64,000 nucleotides of DNA from an uncultured Paracoccaceae bacterium. GTDB taxonomy: Bacteria > Pseudomonadota > Alphaproteobacteria > Rhodobacterales > Rhodobacteraceae. Of the stretch, positions 44,124 to 53,787 are shown piece after piece. A program made the translations under genes and the position numbers. The stretch is from positions 1-64,000 of the forward strand of contig CANKYO010000001.1 of the NCBI GenBank assembly GCA_947488175.1. Direction: 5' to 3'. How positions within the stretch are numbered: position 1 is the first letter of the stretch; every line of letters starts with the position of its first letter. Under the pieces are notes generated by a model that was not told where the DNA came from, did not search any database, and saw only the letters and a list, made by a program, of their open reading frames with translations.

Positions 44124-44978
44124 TTACAGACGGGTCGCGGCAAAGGTATCGCAGGTCGACAGATCGCCGCTTTCCAGACCGCGGGCAAACCAGCGTTGGC
44201 GCTGTTCGCTGGTGCCATGGGTAAAGGTATGCGGGCGCACCGCCTGGCCTGCATTGCGCTGCAGCGTATCATCACCGATCTGAGCCGCCGCATTCATCGC
44301 CTCGGCAATATCACCGCGTTCCAGACTGCCAAACCGCTGTTGCGCGGCGCGCGCCCAGATCCCGGAATAACAATCGGCCTGCAATTCCACCCGAACGGAC
44401 ATGGCATTTGAATCCGCCTCGCTCATTTGCGCACGCAACTGGTTTACCTGCCCCAGTATGCCCAACTCATTCTGTACATGATGGGCAACTTCATGGGCCA
44501 CCACGTAGGCGGCGGCAAAATCGCCCTCTGCCCCAAGGCGTTGTTCCAACGTGGTAAAGAAATCCGTATCCAGATAGGCCTTACGTTCAGGCGGGCAGTA
44601 AAACGGCCCTGTTGCGGCGGAGGCGCCACCGCAAGCCGATTGCGTTTGCCCTTTGAACAATACCAGGATTGGTGGCTGGTAGGTTTGCCCCAATTGGCGC
44701 TGAAAGATGTCTGACCAGACCTCTTCGGTATCAGCCAGAGTCACTGACACGAACTGGGCCGCGCGTTCATCCGCGGGGGTGATTTCGGCGGACGAGCTGG
44801 CTTCGAAACCGCCGCCGCCCAGATCGACAAACTGGCTGGTATCGACGCCGAAATACCACCCCGCCAACAGAACCAGCACGCCAGCCACGCCGCCAATGCC
44901 GCCGGCCCGCCGGGCACCGCCCCCGCGCCTGCGGCGATCTTCGATATTGCTGCTGCCGCGCCGTCCTTGCCATTTCAT
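44124..44978 (-). CDS. neutral zinc metallopeptidase, YpfJ family
   Basis: A 284-residue membrane-anchored peptidase-like protein. An Arg/Gly-rich N-terminus precedes one helix (about residues 27-44, GGVAGVLVLLAGWYFGV). The catalytic motif HEVAHH is near residue 160, and ELQADCYSG provides the third ligand region. ACGGASAATGPFYCPPERKAYLD is conserved in the family. The physiological substrate is unknown. It is divergent from yqaA with 112 bases between. Confidence 0.85.
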   Translation of the reverse strand: MKWQGRRGSSNIEDRRRRGGGARRAGGIGGVAGVLVLLAGWYFGVDTSQFVDLGGGGFEASSSAEITPADERAAQFVSVTLADTEEVWSDIFQRQLGQTYQPPILVLFKGQTQSACGGASAATGPFYCPPERKAYLDTDFFTTLEQRLGAEGDFAAAYVVAHEVAHHVQNELGILGQVNQLRAQMSEADSNAMSVRVELQADCYSGIWARAAQQRFGSLERGDIAEAMNAAAQIGDDTLQRNAGQAVRPHTFTHGTSEQRQRWFARGLESGDLSTCDTFAATRL

Positions 44979-45090
44979 AATCGATACTCCCCACCATCTG
45001 GGGCCATCTTATGCGGAATGATGGTCTAGACAAGCTTGACCCTCGGCGATGGCCATGGCCTAACGGCGCGAAACCACAAAAGGCCCGGCA

Positions 45091-45669
45091 ATGCTGCGCG
45101 GACTCTATAACTGGACACTCTCACTTGCGCAGTCGCCCTACGCCCTCTGGGCGTTGGTGGTTGTCGCCTTCATGGAATCGTCGTTTTTCCCGATTCCGCC
45201 CGATGTTCTGATGATCCCGATGATCATCGCCCGCCCCTCGCGCGCCTTTCTGATCGCAGGGGTCGCCACGGTTGCATCCGTCGCTGGTGGTATGCTTGGC
45301 TATTACATCGGCTATGGCCTGTTTGAGGCGGTGGGTCAGCCGATCCTCGACTTCTATGGAAAAGGCGAGAAATTCGATGAATTCGCAACATCTTACAACG
45401 AATACGGCGCCTGGGCCGTGCTGTTCGCCGGTGTCACACCTTTTCCATTCAAGGTGATCACAATCGCGTCGGGTGTGACACAGCTATCGTTGCCTGTTTT
45501 CATCATTTCATCCATCATCGCTCGGGCCTTGCGGTTCTTTATTGTGGCCGCGTTGCTTTGGAAATTCGGGGCGCCGATCCGCGACTTTATCGAACGGCGG
45601 TTGGGGCTCGTCTTTATCATCTTTTGCATATTGCTATTGGGCGGTTTTGCACTTGTGGGGCTTCTATGA
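45091..45669 (+). CDS. YqaA/DedA-like SNARE-associated membrane protein
   Basis: A 192-residue inner-membrane protein with about five helices. FMESSFFPIPPDVLMIPM and AGVTPFPFKVITIASG are the paired conserved half-motifs of the DedA/VTT family, in the compact YqaA form. DedA-family members act in lipid flipping and envelope homeostasis. It overlaps dsbB by four bases (ATGA), so the two envelope genes are coupled. Confidence 0.85.
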   Translation: MLRGLYNWTLSLAQSPYALWALVVVAFMESSFFPIPPDVLMIPMIIARPSRAFLIAGVATVASVAGGMLGYYIGYGLFEAVGQPILDFYGKGEKFDEFATSYNEYGAWAVLFAGVTPFPFKVITIASGVTQLSLPVFIISSIIARALRFFIVAALLWKFGAPIRDFIERRLGLVFIIFCILLLGGFALVGLL

Positions 45670-46145
45670 CGCGTAATCTGATGATCCTTCTGGCCGCTGG
45701 CGGGTCTGCGGCATTGCTGGGGGGCGCATTCTTCTTTCAACTGATCGGTTATCCGCCCTGCGCGATGTGTCTGTGGCAGCGCTGGCCGCATGCAGCGGCG
45801 ATTGTGATCGGCGCGATGGCACTGGTCATCCCCGGTCGGATCCTACCATTTCTGGGTGCTATCGCAGCGGCCACAACCGGCGGGATCGGCGTATACCACA
45901 CCGGTGTCGAACGGGACTGGTGGGAAGGCCCGTCAAGCTGCGCTGGCGCAGGCGGCGGGCTGGACGGGCTGAGCGGTGCTGACCTGCTTGCTATCGAAGG
46001 ACCACGTGTCGTGATGTGCGATCAGGTGTCGTGGGAGTTTTTGACCCTGTCCATGGCGAGCTGGAACGCGCTTCTTTCCTTCGCCTTAATGGCCATCTGG
46101 ATTATCGCCGCGTTGACAAAAGCAAGCTCGTCTCGGACCGTGTGA
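45666..46145 (+). CDS. dsbB: disulfide bond formation protein DsbB family
   Basis: A 159-residue protein with four helices that reoxidises a periplasmic thiol oxidase using quinone. The first cysteine pair is in YPPCAMCLWQR and the second pair is Cys in GPSSCAGAG and VVMCDQVSW, matching the two periplasmic loops. No dsbA lies next to it. Its 3' end overlaps the convergent lrp-type gene by 44 bases, an unusually long overlap of two coding 3' ends. Confidence 0.88.
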   Translation: MTRNLMILLAAGGSAALLGGAFFFQLIGYPPCAMCLWQRWPHAAAIVIGAMALVIPGRILPFLGAIAAATTGGIGVYHTGVERDWWEGPSSCAGAGGGLDGLSGADLLAIEGPRVVMCDQVSWEFLTLSMASWNALLSFALMAIWIIAALTKASSSRTV

Positions 46146-46521
46146 CCCCTTCCAGACGGCGGATCGCAAAGAGGACCTGATCAAACGCCTCCAGCGTATC
46201 AGCCCCGATCTCGGCGATCAGATCCCAGGTGCCATTGGTCGAATGGACTGCCCGCACTTCCGGAATGGCGGTCAGTCGTTTCATCGCCCGCTCTGCCCCG
46301 CGCCCTGCGATTTCAAGCATCATCAGCCCACGCACCGCATCAGGCCGCACATCCGACCGGGTCAGCACCGTAAATCCCGCAATCTCACCGCCCGCGATCA
46401 GCCGATCCAGGCGCGCGCGCACGGTGCTGCGGGTCACCCCAAGCGTCGCCGCCAAATCCGACAGGGATGCGCGCCCGTTCTGCCGCAATGCGCCAATCAG
46501 GCGGCTATCCAGTTCGTCCAT
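46102..46521 (-). CDS. Lrp/AsnC-family transcriptional regulator
   Basis: A 139-residue regulator with an N-terminal helix-turn-helix (about residues 2-55, with LDSRLIGALRQNGRASLSDLAATLG and VTRSTVRARLDRL) and a C-terminal RAM ligand domain (about 65-135). It is divergent from arginase with 86 bases between. In Rhizobiales and roseobacters such regulators activate adjacent arginine catabolism genes, and that is the probable role. The intergenic region has AATTCGGTCAATT and GCACAATTTGC, candidate Lrp-type sites. Confidence 0.88.
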   Translation of the reverse strand: MDELDSRLIGALRQNGRASLSDLAATLGVTRSTVRARLDRLIAGGEIAGFTVLTRSDVRPDAVRGLMMLEIAGRGAERAMKRLTAIPEVRAVHSTNGTWDLIAEIGADTLEAFDQVLFAIRRLEGVTRSETSLLLSTRR

Positions 46522-46607
46522 TCTTGCTATCCAATTCGGTCAATTCATCATCATTTTGCACAATTTGCATGCTTACCCCACCCCCTATTTTGGGCAACAC
46601 TCGCCCC

Positions 46608-47537
46608 ATGACACATAAACATTGTATTCTCATCGGCGCGCCCGTGGACTGCGGCAAACGCCGCCGCGGCTGCCTTATGGGCCCGGATGCCTACCGCACC
46701 GCCGGCATCGCCGAAGCCATCACGCAGCTTGGCCATACAGTCGAAGACATCGGCAACCTGGCCCCCAAAGACGTGAACGTTCCAGAGCCGAAAAACCCGC
46801 TGGTGCACAAGCTGGCAGAAAATGTCGGTTGGACCCATACGCTGATGGACGCCGCACAGAATGCTGCCACAAAGGGCATGCCGATCTTCATGGGTGGCGA
46901 TCATGCGCTGGCCGCAGGCACCGTAGCCGGCATGGCGGCCCATGCGCAAAAGATCGGCAAACCCTTCTTTGCACTGTGGCTCGATGCCCATAGTGACATC
47001 CACACACCGGAAACGACCGACAGCGGCAATTTGCACGGAACGCCAGTGGGTTACGTCACCGGGCGCGACGGGTTTGATGCCTATCCGCCCCTACCCGCCA
47101 AGGTGGATCCTGCGAATATCTGCATGATCGGCCTGCGGTCGGTCGACAGTGCCGAACACGCGATTCTGACCGGTGGTGACGTGATGCTGGTCGACATGCG
47201 CCGGATTGACGAGGAAGGGATCAGCGCGCCACTGCAATCCTTCCTCGACAAGGTGGCAGAGGCCAACGGGATGCTGCATGTCTCGCTCGACGTCGATTTC
47301 CTCGACCCTTCCATCGCTCCGGCTGTCGGCACGACCGTCCCCGGCGGGGCCACCGTGCGCGAAGGGCATCTGGTCATGGAAATGCTGTCTGACAGTGGGC
47401 TGGTCACATCGCTCGACCTCGTTGAACTCAACCCCTTTCTCGATGATCGCGGGACGACCGCCAACCTGATGGTCGACCTGACCGCATCCCTTCTCGGCCG
47501 CCGCGTCTTTGACCGCCCAACACGGAGCAAATCATGA
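46608..47537 (+). CDS. rocF: arginase
   Basis: Hydrolyses arginine to ornithine and urea with a binuclear manganese centre. The metal-ligand motifs are all visible: GGDHALAAG, LWLDAHSDIHTPE, GNLHGTPVG and SLDVDFLDPSIAP, with LVELNP near the C-terminus. The ATG at 46608 gives 309 residues, the usual length. It overlaps the ornithine cyclodeaminase gene by four bases (ATGA), so arginine is converted to proline in two steps. Confidence 0.95.
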   Translation: MTHKHCILIGAPVDCGKRRRGCLMGPDAYRTAGIAEAITQLGHTVEDIGNLAPKDVNVPEPKNPLVHKLAENVGWTHTLMDAAQNAATKGMPIFMGGDHALAAGTVAGMAAHAQKIGKPFFALWLDAHSDIHTPETTDSGNLHGTPVGYVTGRDGFDAYPPLPAKVDPANICMIGLRSVDSAEHAILTGGDVMLVDMRRIDEEGISAPLQSFLDKVAEANGMLHVSLDVDFLDPSIAPAVGTTVPGGATVREGHLVMEMLSDSGLVTSLDLVELNPFLDDRGTTANLMVDLTASLLGRRVFDRPTRSKS

Positions 47538-48580
47538 GCCTCAAAGCCTCCAAATTGGCTATGGTGCCCTTTGTCAGCGTCGATAACATGATGCGGCTGG
47601 TCCATCATGTGGGCATCGAAACCTTCATGGCCGATCTCGCGCACGCAATTGAACAGGATTTTGCCCGCTGGGAACTGTTCGACAAAACCCCCCGTGTTGG
47701 CAGCCATTCCGATGTAGGGGTGATCGAACTGATGCCCACCTCTGATGGTGAGCTTTATGGGTTCAAATATGTCAACGGCCACCCCAAAAACATGGGTGAA
47801 GGGCTGCAAACGGTAACCGCCTTCGGCGTCCTATCAGAGGTCTATTCCGGCTATCCAATCCTGTTTTCCGAAATGACAATCCTGACTGCCCTGCGCACCG
47901 GTGCCATGTCCGCAGTGGCCACCAAACATCTGGCCGGACCGGATGCAAAGACCATGGCGATGATCGGCAACGGGGCCCAGTCGGAATTCCAGTGTCTGGC
48001 GATCAAGGCTGTCTGCGGGATCGACACCGTTCGGCTTTATGACATTGACAGCGACGCCACCGAAAAATGCATGAAGAACCTTGATGGGCTTGGCTTTCAC
48101 ATCACCCCCTGCACGACGCCAGAGGAGGCGATTGAAGGCGCTGATGTCATTACCGTCGCCACGGCAGACAAGGATATGCAGACGATCCTGACCGACAACA
48201 TGGTCGGCGCAGGTGTGCATATCAACGCCATTGGCGGCGATTGCCCCGGCAAGACGGAACTGCACCGCGATATCGTCGCCCGCTCCTCGGTTTTTGTGGA
48301 ATACCCCCCGCAAACCCGCATCGAAGGTGAAATTCAGCAGATGGATCCGGACCACCCGGTGACGGAGCTTTGGCAGGTCATCACAGGTTCCGCCAAGGGC
48401 CGGCAATCCGCTGGTGAGGTTACCCTTTTCGACGGCGTCGGCTTTGCAATCGAAGACTTCAGCGCGCTGCGCTACGTGCATGAAAAGATCAAGGATACGC
48501 CGTTCTATATCGACCTTGACCTGATCGCCGACCCTGACGATCCGCGCGACCTCTTCGGTATGATCAAGCGGGCTGGTTAA
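47534..48580 (+). CDS. ornithine cyclodeaminase
   Basis: Converts ornithine to proline with release of ammonia, using a tightly bound NAD+. The protein is 348 residues. The dinucleotide motif is MAMIGNGAQSEFQ, with RLYDIDSDATEKCMKN as the NAD-ribose binding strand, and TALRTGAMSAVATKHLA provides substrate contacts typical of the mu-crystallin/OCD family. Its start overlaps the arginase stop. Together with rocF it links arginine to proline metabolism. Confidence 0.93.
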   Translation: MSLKASKLAMVPFVSVDNMMRLVHHVGIETFMADLAHAIEQDFARWELFDKTPRVGSHSDVGVIELMPTSDGELYGFKYVNGHPKNMGEGLQTVTAFGVLSEVYSGYPILFSEMTILTALRTGAMSAVATKHLAGPDAKTMAMIGNGAQSEFQCLAIKAVCGIDTVRLYDIDSDATEKCMKNLDGLGFHITPCTTPEEAIEGADVITVATADKDMQTILTDNMVGAGVHINAIGGDCPGKTELHRDIVARSSVFVEYPPQTRIEGEIQQMDPDHPVTELWQVITGSAKGRQSAGEVTLFDGVGFAIEDFSALRYVHEKIKDTPFYIDLDLIADPDDPRDLFGMIKRAG

Positions 48581-48635
48581 TCCTGTGCTTGGCCCCTAAT
48601 GTTCGACAAGATCATGAGCTTAGGGGAAAAACAGG

Positions 48636-49409
48636 ATGGATTGGGCACGCATTCAAGGCACTGACGGGCAGATACTGACCGGGGTCATCAGCGATGGCGT
48701 GTTCCTGCCGCGGAAGGTGCTGGGGTCCGATGAAGGGGCAGGCGATCCCGTTCCGCTTGATCAGGAAAGATTACTGGCCCCTACCGTTCCCGGAAAGTTC
48801 ATTGGCTTGTGGAACAACTACCATGCGGCAGCGGCCCGCAATAAACTGGATATCCCCGAACATCCGTTATGGTTCCTCAAACCCGTCACGTCGCTGGCTG
48901 GGCCGGACGCGACCGTCCAAATCCCCGGAGATGTCGGCCGGGTCATCTTTGAAGGCGAATTGGGAATCGTGATCGGGCGGGAATGCCGCAATATCAGCGA
49001 GGACGAAGCCGAGAGCGCAATCCTCGGTTATACCTGCATCAACGATATCACAGCTTTGCAGGTTCTGACGGCTGATCCGTCATTCCCGCAATGGACCCGT
49101 GCCAAGGGTTTTGATGGCTTCGGCGTTGTCGGCCCCGTCATTGCGACTGATCTGAACTGGCGCGATCTGACTATCCGGGTCGAAGTTAACGGGCGCGAAC
49201 GGCAATCCTATCCAGCCGATGACATGATCATGCCGCCCGCGAAGATCGTCAGCAAACTGTCAGAGGATGTGACCCTGATGCCCGGCGACGTGATCGCCTG
49301 CGGCACGTCAATCGGTGCGCGTCCCGTGAAGGCCGGGGATCGGGTCGAGGTGATTATCGACGGTATTGGCCGTCTTGGGGTCACAATGGCGGATGACACT
49401 TCGGGTTAG
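48636..49409 (+). CDS. fumarylacetoacetate hydrolase (FAH) family protein
   Basis: A 257-residue protein of the FAH superfamily, whose members hydrolyse C-C bonds or act as hydratases or decarboxylases. The metal-binding acidic pair is in IFEGELGIVIGRE, with YTCINDITA, KGFDGFGVVGP and VIACGTS-type VIACGTSIG as the conserved core. It follows ornithine cyclodeaminase by 55 bases on the same strand. The substrate is unknown; a role in the amino acid pathway is only suggested by position. Confidence 0.85.
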   Translation: MDWARIQGTDGQILTGVISDGVFLPRKVLGSDEGAGDPVPLDQERLLAPTVPGKFIGLWNNYHAAAARNKLDIPEHPLWFLKPVTSLAGPDATVQIPGDVGRVIFEGELGIVIGRECRNISEDEAESAILGYTCINDITALQVLTADPSFPQWTRAKGFDGFGVVGPVIATDLNWRDLTIRVEVNGRERQSYPADDMIMPPAKIVSKLSEDVTLMPGDVIACGTSIGARPVKAGDRVEVIIDGIGRLGVTMADDTSG

Positions 49410-49435
49410 GAAGCAAAGAGGATCAAGCACTGTCT

Positions 49436-49702
49436 TCAATGATAGTGGAATTCGCCCGTCACATTGCGCCATTCGCCCGCGCTAATCATCTTGCGGTGAA
49501 CAAACCGGACGGAATGCAATGGGCCGTCCAGCTCTTCCTGCCAAAACCCTATGAATTTCAATAATTTGTCGTGATCTGGGGCAAGGTCGTAATCCTGCCA
49601 GATAAAGGTGTTCAGCACATGGGGATGATCGGGCATGTGATAGAACAGTTCGGCCGTGGTCAGACCGTACCCTTTCATCATCAATTCTGCTTCTGACTGC
49701 AT
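49436..49702 (-). CDS. usg: Usg family protein
   Basis: A small soluble protein of 88 residues. KGYGLTTAELFYHMPDHPHVLNTFIWQDYDLAPDHDKLLKF and the end VRFVHRKMISAGEW match the Usg family, which is conserved in alphaproteobacteria and has no established function. The ATG at 49702 is fixed by AAGGAG five bases upstream; the GTG at 49708 would be too close to it. It is divergent from gyrA. Confidence 0.85.
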   Translation of the reverse strand: MQSEAELMMKGYGLTTAELFYHMPDHPHVLNTFIWQDYDLAPDHDKLLKFIGFWQEELDGPLHSVRFVHRKMISAGEWRNVTGEFHYH

Positions 49703-49898
49703 CGGCACTCCTTCCGTTTCTTATGCTTATCTGAAAATGATTCCCGAATTATAAACTTTGTCAATAAAAACAGCTTGTTGTCAGTCTGTTCACAAGGCTG
49801 CCAGCCCTGCATGGCATACGCCATTGCACCCCACATCAAGTGTCTGATAAGGTCAGCGCAACGAAATATAGCAGTGCCAGTAACAACAGGCGGTCCAC

Positions 49899-52634
49899 GT
49901 GAACGATACCCCAGAAACCCCTGAAAACGATGATGAAATGCCGCCAATGCGCCCCGCGTATACCGGCCCTTCGGTCACGATCGAACACGAACTGAAGACC
50001 AGCTATCTCGACTACGCGATGAGCGTCATCGTATCGCGCGCGATCCCTGATCTGCGCGACGGCCTAAAACCTGTGCATCGTCGCATCATTTATTCGATGT
50101 ATGAAAAGGGGATCACCGCCGATAAATCCTATCGCAAGTCCGCGAAATCTGTCGGCGATGTGATGGGCTCTTATCACCCGCACGGCGATAGCGCGATTTA
50201 TGACGCACTGGTGCGGATGGCCCAGGATTTTTCCATGTCGCTGCCGCTGATCGATGGTCAGGGCAATTTCGGGTCGATGGATGGCGATGGCGCCGCCGCC
50301 ATGCGCTATACTGAATCCCGGCTCGCCAAAGTTGCGCAATATATGACCGAAGACCTGCCCAAGGACACGGTCGACTTCATGGATAACTACGACGGCAAGG
50401 AACGCGAACCCAGCGTCCTGCCGTCACGCTTCCCCAATATGCTGGTCAATGGCGCTGGCGGTATCGCCGTCGGCATGGCCACCAACATACCGCCTCATAA
50501 TCTGGGCGAAGTCGTCGACGCCACACTCGCCCTGATCGACAATTCGGATATGTCCTCCGAAGACCTGATTGAATACATTCCGGGTCCCGATTTCCCGACC
50601 GGTGGGATCATCCTTGGCCGCTCCGGCGCCCGTAAGGCCTATCTCGAAGGGCGCGGTTCCGTCATCGTTCGGGCCAAAACCGAGGTCGAGGAAATCCGCA
50701 AGGACCGCTATGCCATTGTCATCAATGAAATTCCCTATCAGGTGAACAAATCGGCAATGATCGACAAGATCGCCGAAGCGGCCCGCGATAAACGGATTGA
50801 AGGCATCGCCCACGTGCAGGACGAATCCGACCGCAATGGCGTGCGGGTGGTGGTTGAACTCAAGCGCGACGCCACAGCAGAGGTCGTGCTGAACCAGCTG
50901 TTCCGCTTTACCCCGATGCAGACCTATTTCGGCTGCAACATGCTGGCGCTGAACGGTGGCAAGCCGGAACAATTGACGCTCCGCGCCTTCCTGACGGCTT
51001 TTGTGGATTTCCGCGAAGATGTGGTGGCCCGTCGCACGGCATTCGAACTGCGCAAGGCCCGCGAACGGTCCCATGTCCTGTGTGGTCTGGCCGTGGCCGT
51101 CACCAATATCGACGAAGTTGTTGCCACCATCCGGCAGTCCGCCGACGCCGCGACTGCCCGCGAAAAACTGATGACCCGGCGCTGGCCTGCGGAATCCATC
51201 CTTGAATACATAAAACTGATTGATGACCCGACCCACACCGCCAATGAGGACGGCACGTATAATCTGTCCGAAACCCAGGCGCGCGCCATTCTGGAATTGC
51301 GCCTGCAGCGCCTGACCCAGATCGGCGTCAAGGAAGTCACCGACGAATTGCAGGAATTGGCCGGAAAAATCCGCGAATACCTTGAGATCCTCGGCTCACG
51401 CGACCGGATCATGCAGATCATCCGGGACGAATTGCATGAAGTCCGCGAACTGTTCGCCGTCCCCCGTCGCACCGAAATCGTCGACTGGTCGGGCGACATG
51501 GAAGACGAGGACCTGATCGAGAAAGAGGACATGGTCGTCACCGTGACCTCCGGCGGCTACATCAAGCGCACCGCCCTCGCCGATTTCCGCGCGCAGCGGC
51601 GCGGTGGTAAAGGCCTGTCATCCATGCAGACCAAGGAAGAGGACGTGGTCACCACCCTCTTTGTCGCCAACACGCATACCCAGCTGTTGTTCTTCACAAC
51701 CGACGGAATGGTCTACAAGCTCAAGACCTGGCGCCTGCCACTCGGCAATCGTACCGCCAAAGGCAAGGCTATCGTCAACATCCTCCCGATCCCACAAGGA
51801 GTCTCCATCGCAGCCATCATGCCTGTCGACCGGCCCGAGGAAGAATGGGACGATCTGCAGGTCGTTTTTGCGACGTCTGCTGGAACTGTGCGGCGTAACG
51901 CCCTGTCAGACTTCACGAATGTGAAATCAAACGGCAAGATCGCGATGAAATTCGAAGGCGAGCATGAAGGCACCACATTGATCAATGCCCGCATCGCATC
52001 GAATGATGATGACGTGATGCTGGTCACCAGTTCAGGTCGGGCCATCCGTTTCCCAGCGACAGATGTGCGCGTCTTTAACAGCCGTGCATCCGTGGGTGTC
52101 CGCGGCATCAGACTAACCGGCAAAGACGAAGTGGTCAGCATGTCCATCATCCGACATTTTGAGGCTGACCCAGCCGAACGTGCCGCCTATCTGAAAATGC
52201 GCCGTGCCATGGCGGGACTGACCGACGAGGCAGAGAACGAAGATGAAGAGGCCGCACCAGGCCAGATCAGCCAAGAACGCTACGCCGAAATGTCGGCTGC
52301 GGAAAACCTGATCCTGACAATCACCGCCAAAGGATCCGGCAAGCTGTCCTCAAGCCACGACTATCCCGTGCGCGGACGCGGCGGCATGGGGGTCGCGGCC
52401 ATGGACAAGGCGATGCGTGGCGGACCGTTGGTGACATCCTTCCCGGTCGATATCTCGGATCAGATCATGCTTGTCACATCAACCGGCCAATCCATCCGCG
52501 TGCCCATCGACGGTATCTCGTTCCGGTCCCGTGGTGCGGGCGGGGTCAAGGTGTTCGACACCGGCAAAGGCGAAACCGTGGTCAGCGTGGCGTGGATCGC
52601 CGATCAGGGTGAGGAAGAAGAGACAACACCGTAA
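49899..52634 (+). CDS. gyrA: DNA gyrase subunit A
   Basis: The 911-residue breakage-reunion subunit of gyrase. The catalytic Tyr is in [10 protein letters not shown]. The quinolone-determining region reads [14 protein letters not shown], with Ser and Asp at the two resistance positions, a wild-type, sensitive-type pattern. The GyrA box QRRGGKG distinguishes it from ParC. The C-terminal beta-pinwheel follows. Translation starts at GTG. A terminator follows 26 bases after the stop codon. Confidence 0.97.
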   Translation: MNDTPETPENDDEMPPMRPAYTGPSVTIEHELKTSYLDYAMSVIVSRAIPDLRDGLKPVHRRIIYSMYEKGITADKSYRKSAKSVGDVMGSYHPHGDSAIYDALVRMAQDFSMSLPLIDGQGNFGSMDGDGAAAMRYTESRLAKVAQYMTEDLPKDTVDFMDNYDGKEREPSVLPSRFPNMLVNGAGGIAVGMATNIPPHNLGEVVDATLALIDNSDMSSEDLIEYIPGPDFPTGGIILGRSGARKAYLEGRGSVIVRAKTEVEEIRKDRYAIVINEIPYQVNKSAMIDKIAEAARDKRIEGIAHVQDESDRNGVRVVVELKRDATAEVVLNQLFRFTPMQTYFGCNMLALNGGKPEQLTLRAFLTAFVDFREDVVARRTAFELRKARERSHVLCGLAVAVTNIDEVVATIRQSADAATAREKLMTRRWPAESILEYIKLIDDPTHTANEDGTYNLSETQARAILELRLQRLTQIGVKEVTDELQELAGKIREYLEILGSRDRIMQIIRDELHEVRELFAVPRRTEIVDWSGDMEDEDLIEKEDMVVTVTSGGYIKRTALADFRAQRRGGKGLSSMQTKEEDVVTTLFVANTHTQLLFFTTDGMVYKLKTWRLPLGNRTAKGKAIVNILPIPQGVSIAAIMPVDRPEEEWDDLQVVFATSAGTVRRNALSDFTNVKSNGKIAMKFEGEHEGTTLINARIASNDDDVMLVTSSGRAIRFPATDVRVFNSRASVGVRGIRLTGKDEVVSMSIIRHFEADPAERAAYLKMRRAMAGLTDEAENEDEEAAPGQISQERYAEMSAAENLILTITAKGSGKLSSSHDYPVRGRGGMGVAAMDKAMRGGPLVTSFPVDISDQIMLVTSTGQSIRVPIDGISFRSRGAGGVKVFDTGKGETVVSVAWIADQGEEEETTP

Positions 52635-52660
52635 CCAGCACCGCAGGCGCTGGCGCGGAC

Positions 52661-52692
52661 AAAAAAGCCGCACCCTCTCGGGTGCGGCTTTA
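52661..52692. terminator. bidirectional terminator between gyrA and the beta-barrel gene
   Basis: A perfect 9-bp stem GCCGCACCC/GGGTGCGGC with a TCTC loop. On the minus strand it is followed by six T residues (strong), on the plus strand by TTTAT (moderate). It serves convergent gyrA and the outer-membrane gene at 52715. Confidence 0.92.
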
Positions 52693-52714
52693 TCACTGAC
52701 CTACTGTCTGTTGA

Positions 52715-53293
52715 TCAGAACTTATATGATACCCGGAAGGTGAAAGAGTTCACGTCAAAGTCAACATCATCAGCTGTTTGAAAGCCGTTTTCGATAACTT
52801 CACCTTCCAGATCGCGGGCGATGTATTCAAAACCGACAATGAGGTTGCGGCTGGCGGCGAAATCGACGCCAAAGCCAATACCGAGGCCTGATGCACTGAG
52901 TTCGTCATCACCGTCGGTGAAGACAACGGCTGTGGAACTGACAAGTCCGTAGGCGAGAATCTCACCAAACGAATAGCCGACGCGCGCCTTCAAATCTCCT
53001 TCGCCATAAGCGACCTTATTTTGGAATTCGCGATCTTTGAAATCAATGTCACCAGCTATGCCAATGGCGTATTCGCCACCGAAAACCAGACGCCCACTTT
53101 GCTGCTGATATCCGAGAAACAGACCACCGGGATAGGCTTTGTCAACCTCAAGTTCACCTGTCCCAGAGTCCCCGATTTTTCCTTCCGTGACATTTCCTGC
53201 CGATGCACCAAAGTAAAAGCCGCTCCAGTCTGCTTGCACCTGCATCGGCACCAAGGCAAGACCAGCAAGTGTCACTGCTGATAGTGTTTTCAT
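52715..53293 (-). CDS. outer membrane beta-barrel protein (Opa/OmpW-like size)
   Basis: A 192-residue protein with a signal peptide (cleavage after ALVPMQVQA, mature DWSGFYFGASAGN). DWSGFYFGASAGN is the typical start of small opacity-type porins in alphaproteobacteria. About eight alternating amphipathic strands follow, and the C-terminus ends in FTFRVSYKF, with a terminal Phe that is the BAM signal. It is probably an OmpA-like/surface-antigen 8-stranded barrel. Its function is unknown. Confidence 0.85.
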   Translation of the reverse strand: MKTLSAVTLAGLALVPMQVQADWSGFYFGASAGNVTEGKIGDSGTGELEVDKAYPGGLFLGYQQQSGRLVFGGEYAIGIAGDIDFKDREFQNKVAYGEGDLKARVGYSFGEILAYGLVSSTAVVFTDGDDELSASGLGIGFGVDFAASRNLIVGFEYIARDLEGEVIENGFQTADDVDFDVNSFTFRVSYKF

Positions 53294-53787
53294 GATTCTT
53301 TTTCCGTTTTTGAGATTGCTTTATGGGCGCTTCTAATATCGCCAATGAGACATAATTGCGGCGGTAAGACAGCAATCATGATCGTCATTTCAATGTTCTC
53401 ATCGGTGTTGCACTCTGGTCAAAAACGACACTGTTTCTCGACAATCTGCCTCAACAACAGCGCCGGTTATGCGATCAAACCTGCCCGCAAGAGAGGCGCC
53501 AATACTGTTTCAATAAGGACGGAAACACCGTTGGGCATGTCGGCGGCCACCCCATGACCAATCACCCGCCGATAACCGTAAACGCCCCAAATCAGAACAA
53601 TCCTTGCAAAGCCCCGCCATTGTTGCGGGGCTTTTTGCGGTCTTCCGCCGACCTCGGCAAGACCTTGCCACTCCTTGCGACAAAGATGCATCAGTCAGGT
53701 TTTCTGCCACTGCCCCCCGATTGCGCCATTTCCCCTAGGGCAGCATTCCAGATGTATCGCTACCAGCATCCATTAAAGGTTTGGACA
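53294..53787. other. 494-base intergenic region with an orphan terminator
   Basis: No convincing gene. It must hold the promoters of the divergent outer-membrane genes. It carries an inverted repeat CGGCGG/CCGCCG (53541-53546 and 53566-53571) followed by a strong plus-strand terminator at 53608-53636 that no annotated gene upstream explains. A short transcript of about 100 nt ending there is possible; no promoter is clear. Confidence 0.5.
53608..53636 (+). terminator. orphan Rho-independent terminator
   Basis: GCCCCGC/GCGGGGC (7 bp, extended by A-T pairs) with a 7-base loop, followed by five T residues. It lies about 150 bases before the porin gene and after no plus-strand gene. Confidence 0.75.

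Noticed and set aside
53467..53691. A 74-codon minus-strand reading frame with a plausible-looking C-terminus
   Set aside because: It runs through the plus-strand terminator hairpin, has no clear ribosome binding site, and its protein is not recognised. It may be a remnant, but support is too weak for a gene call.
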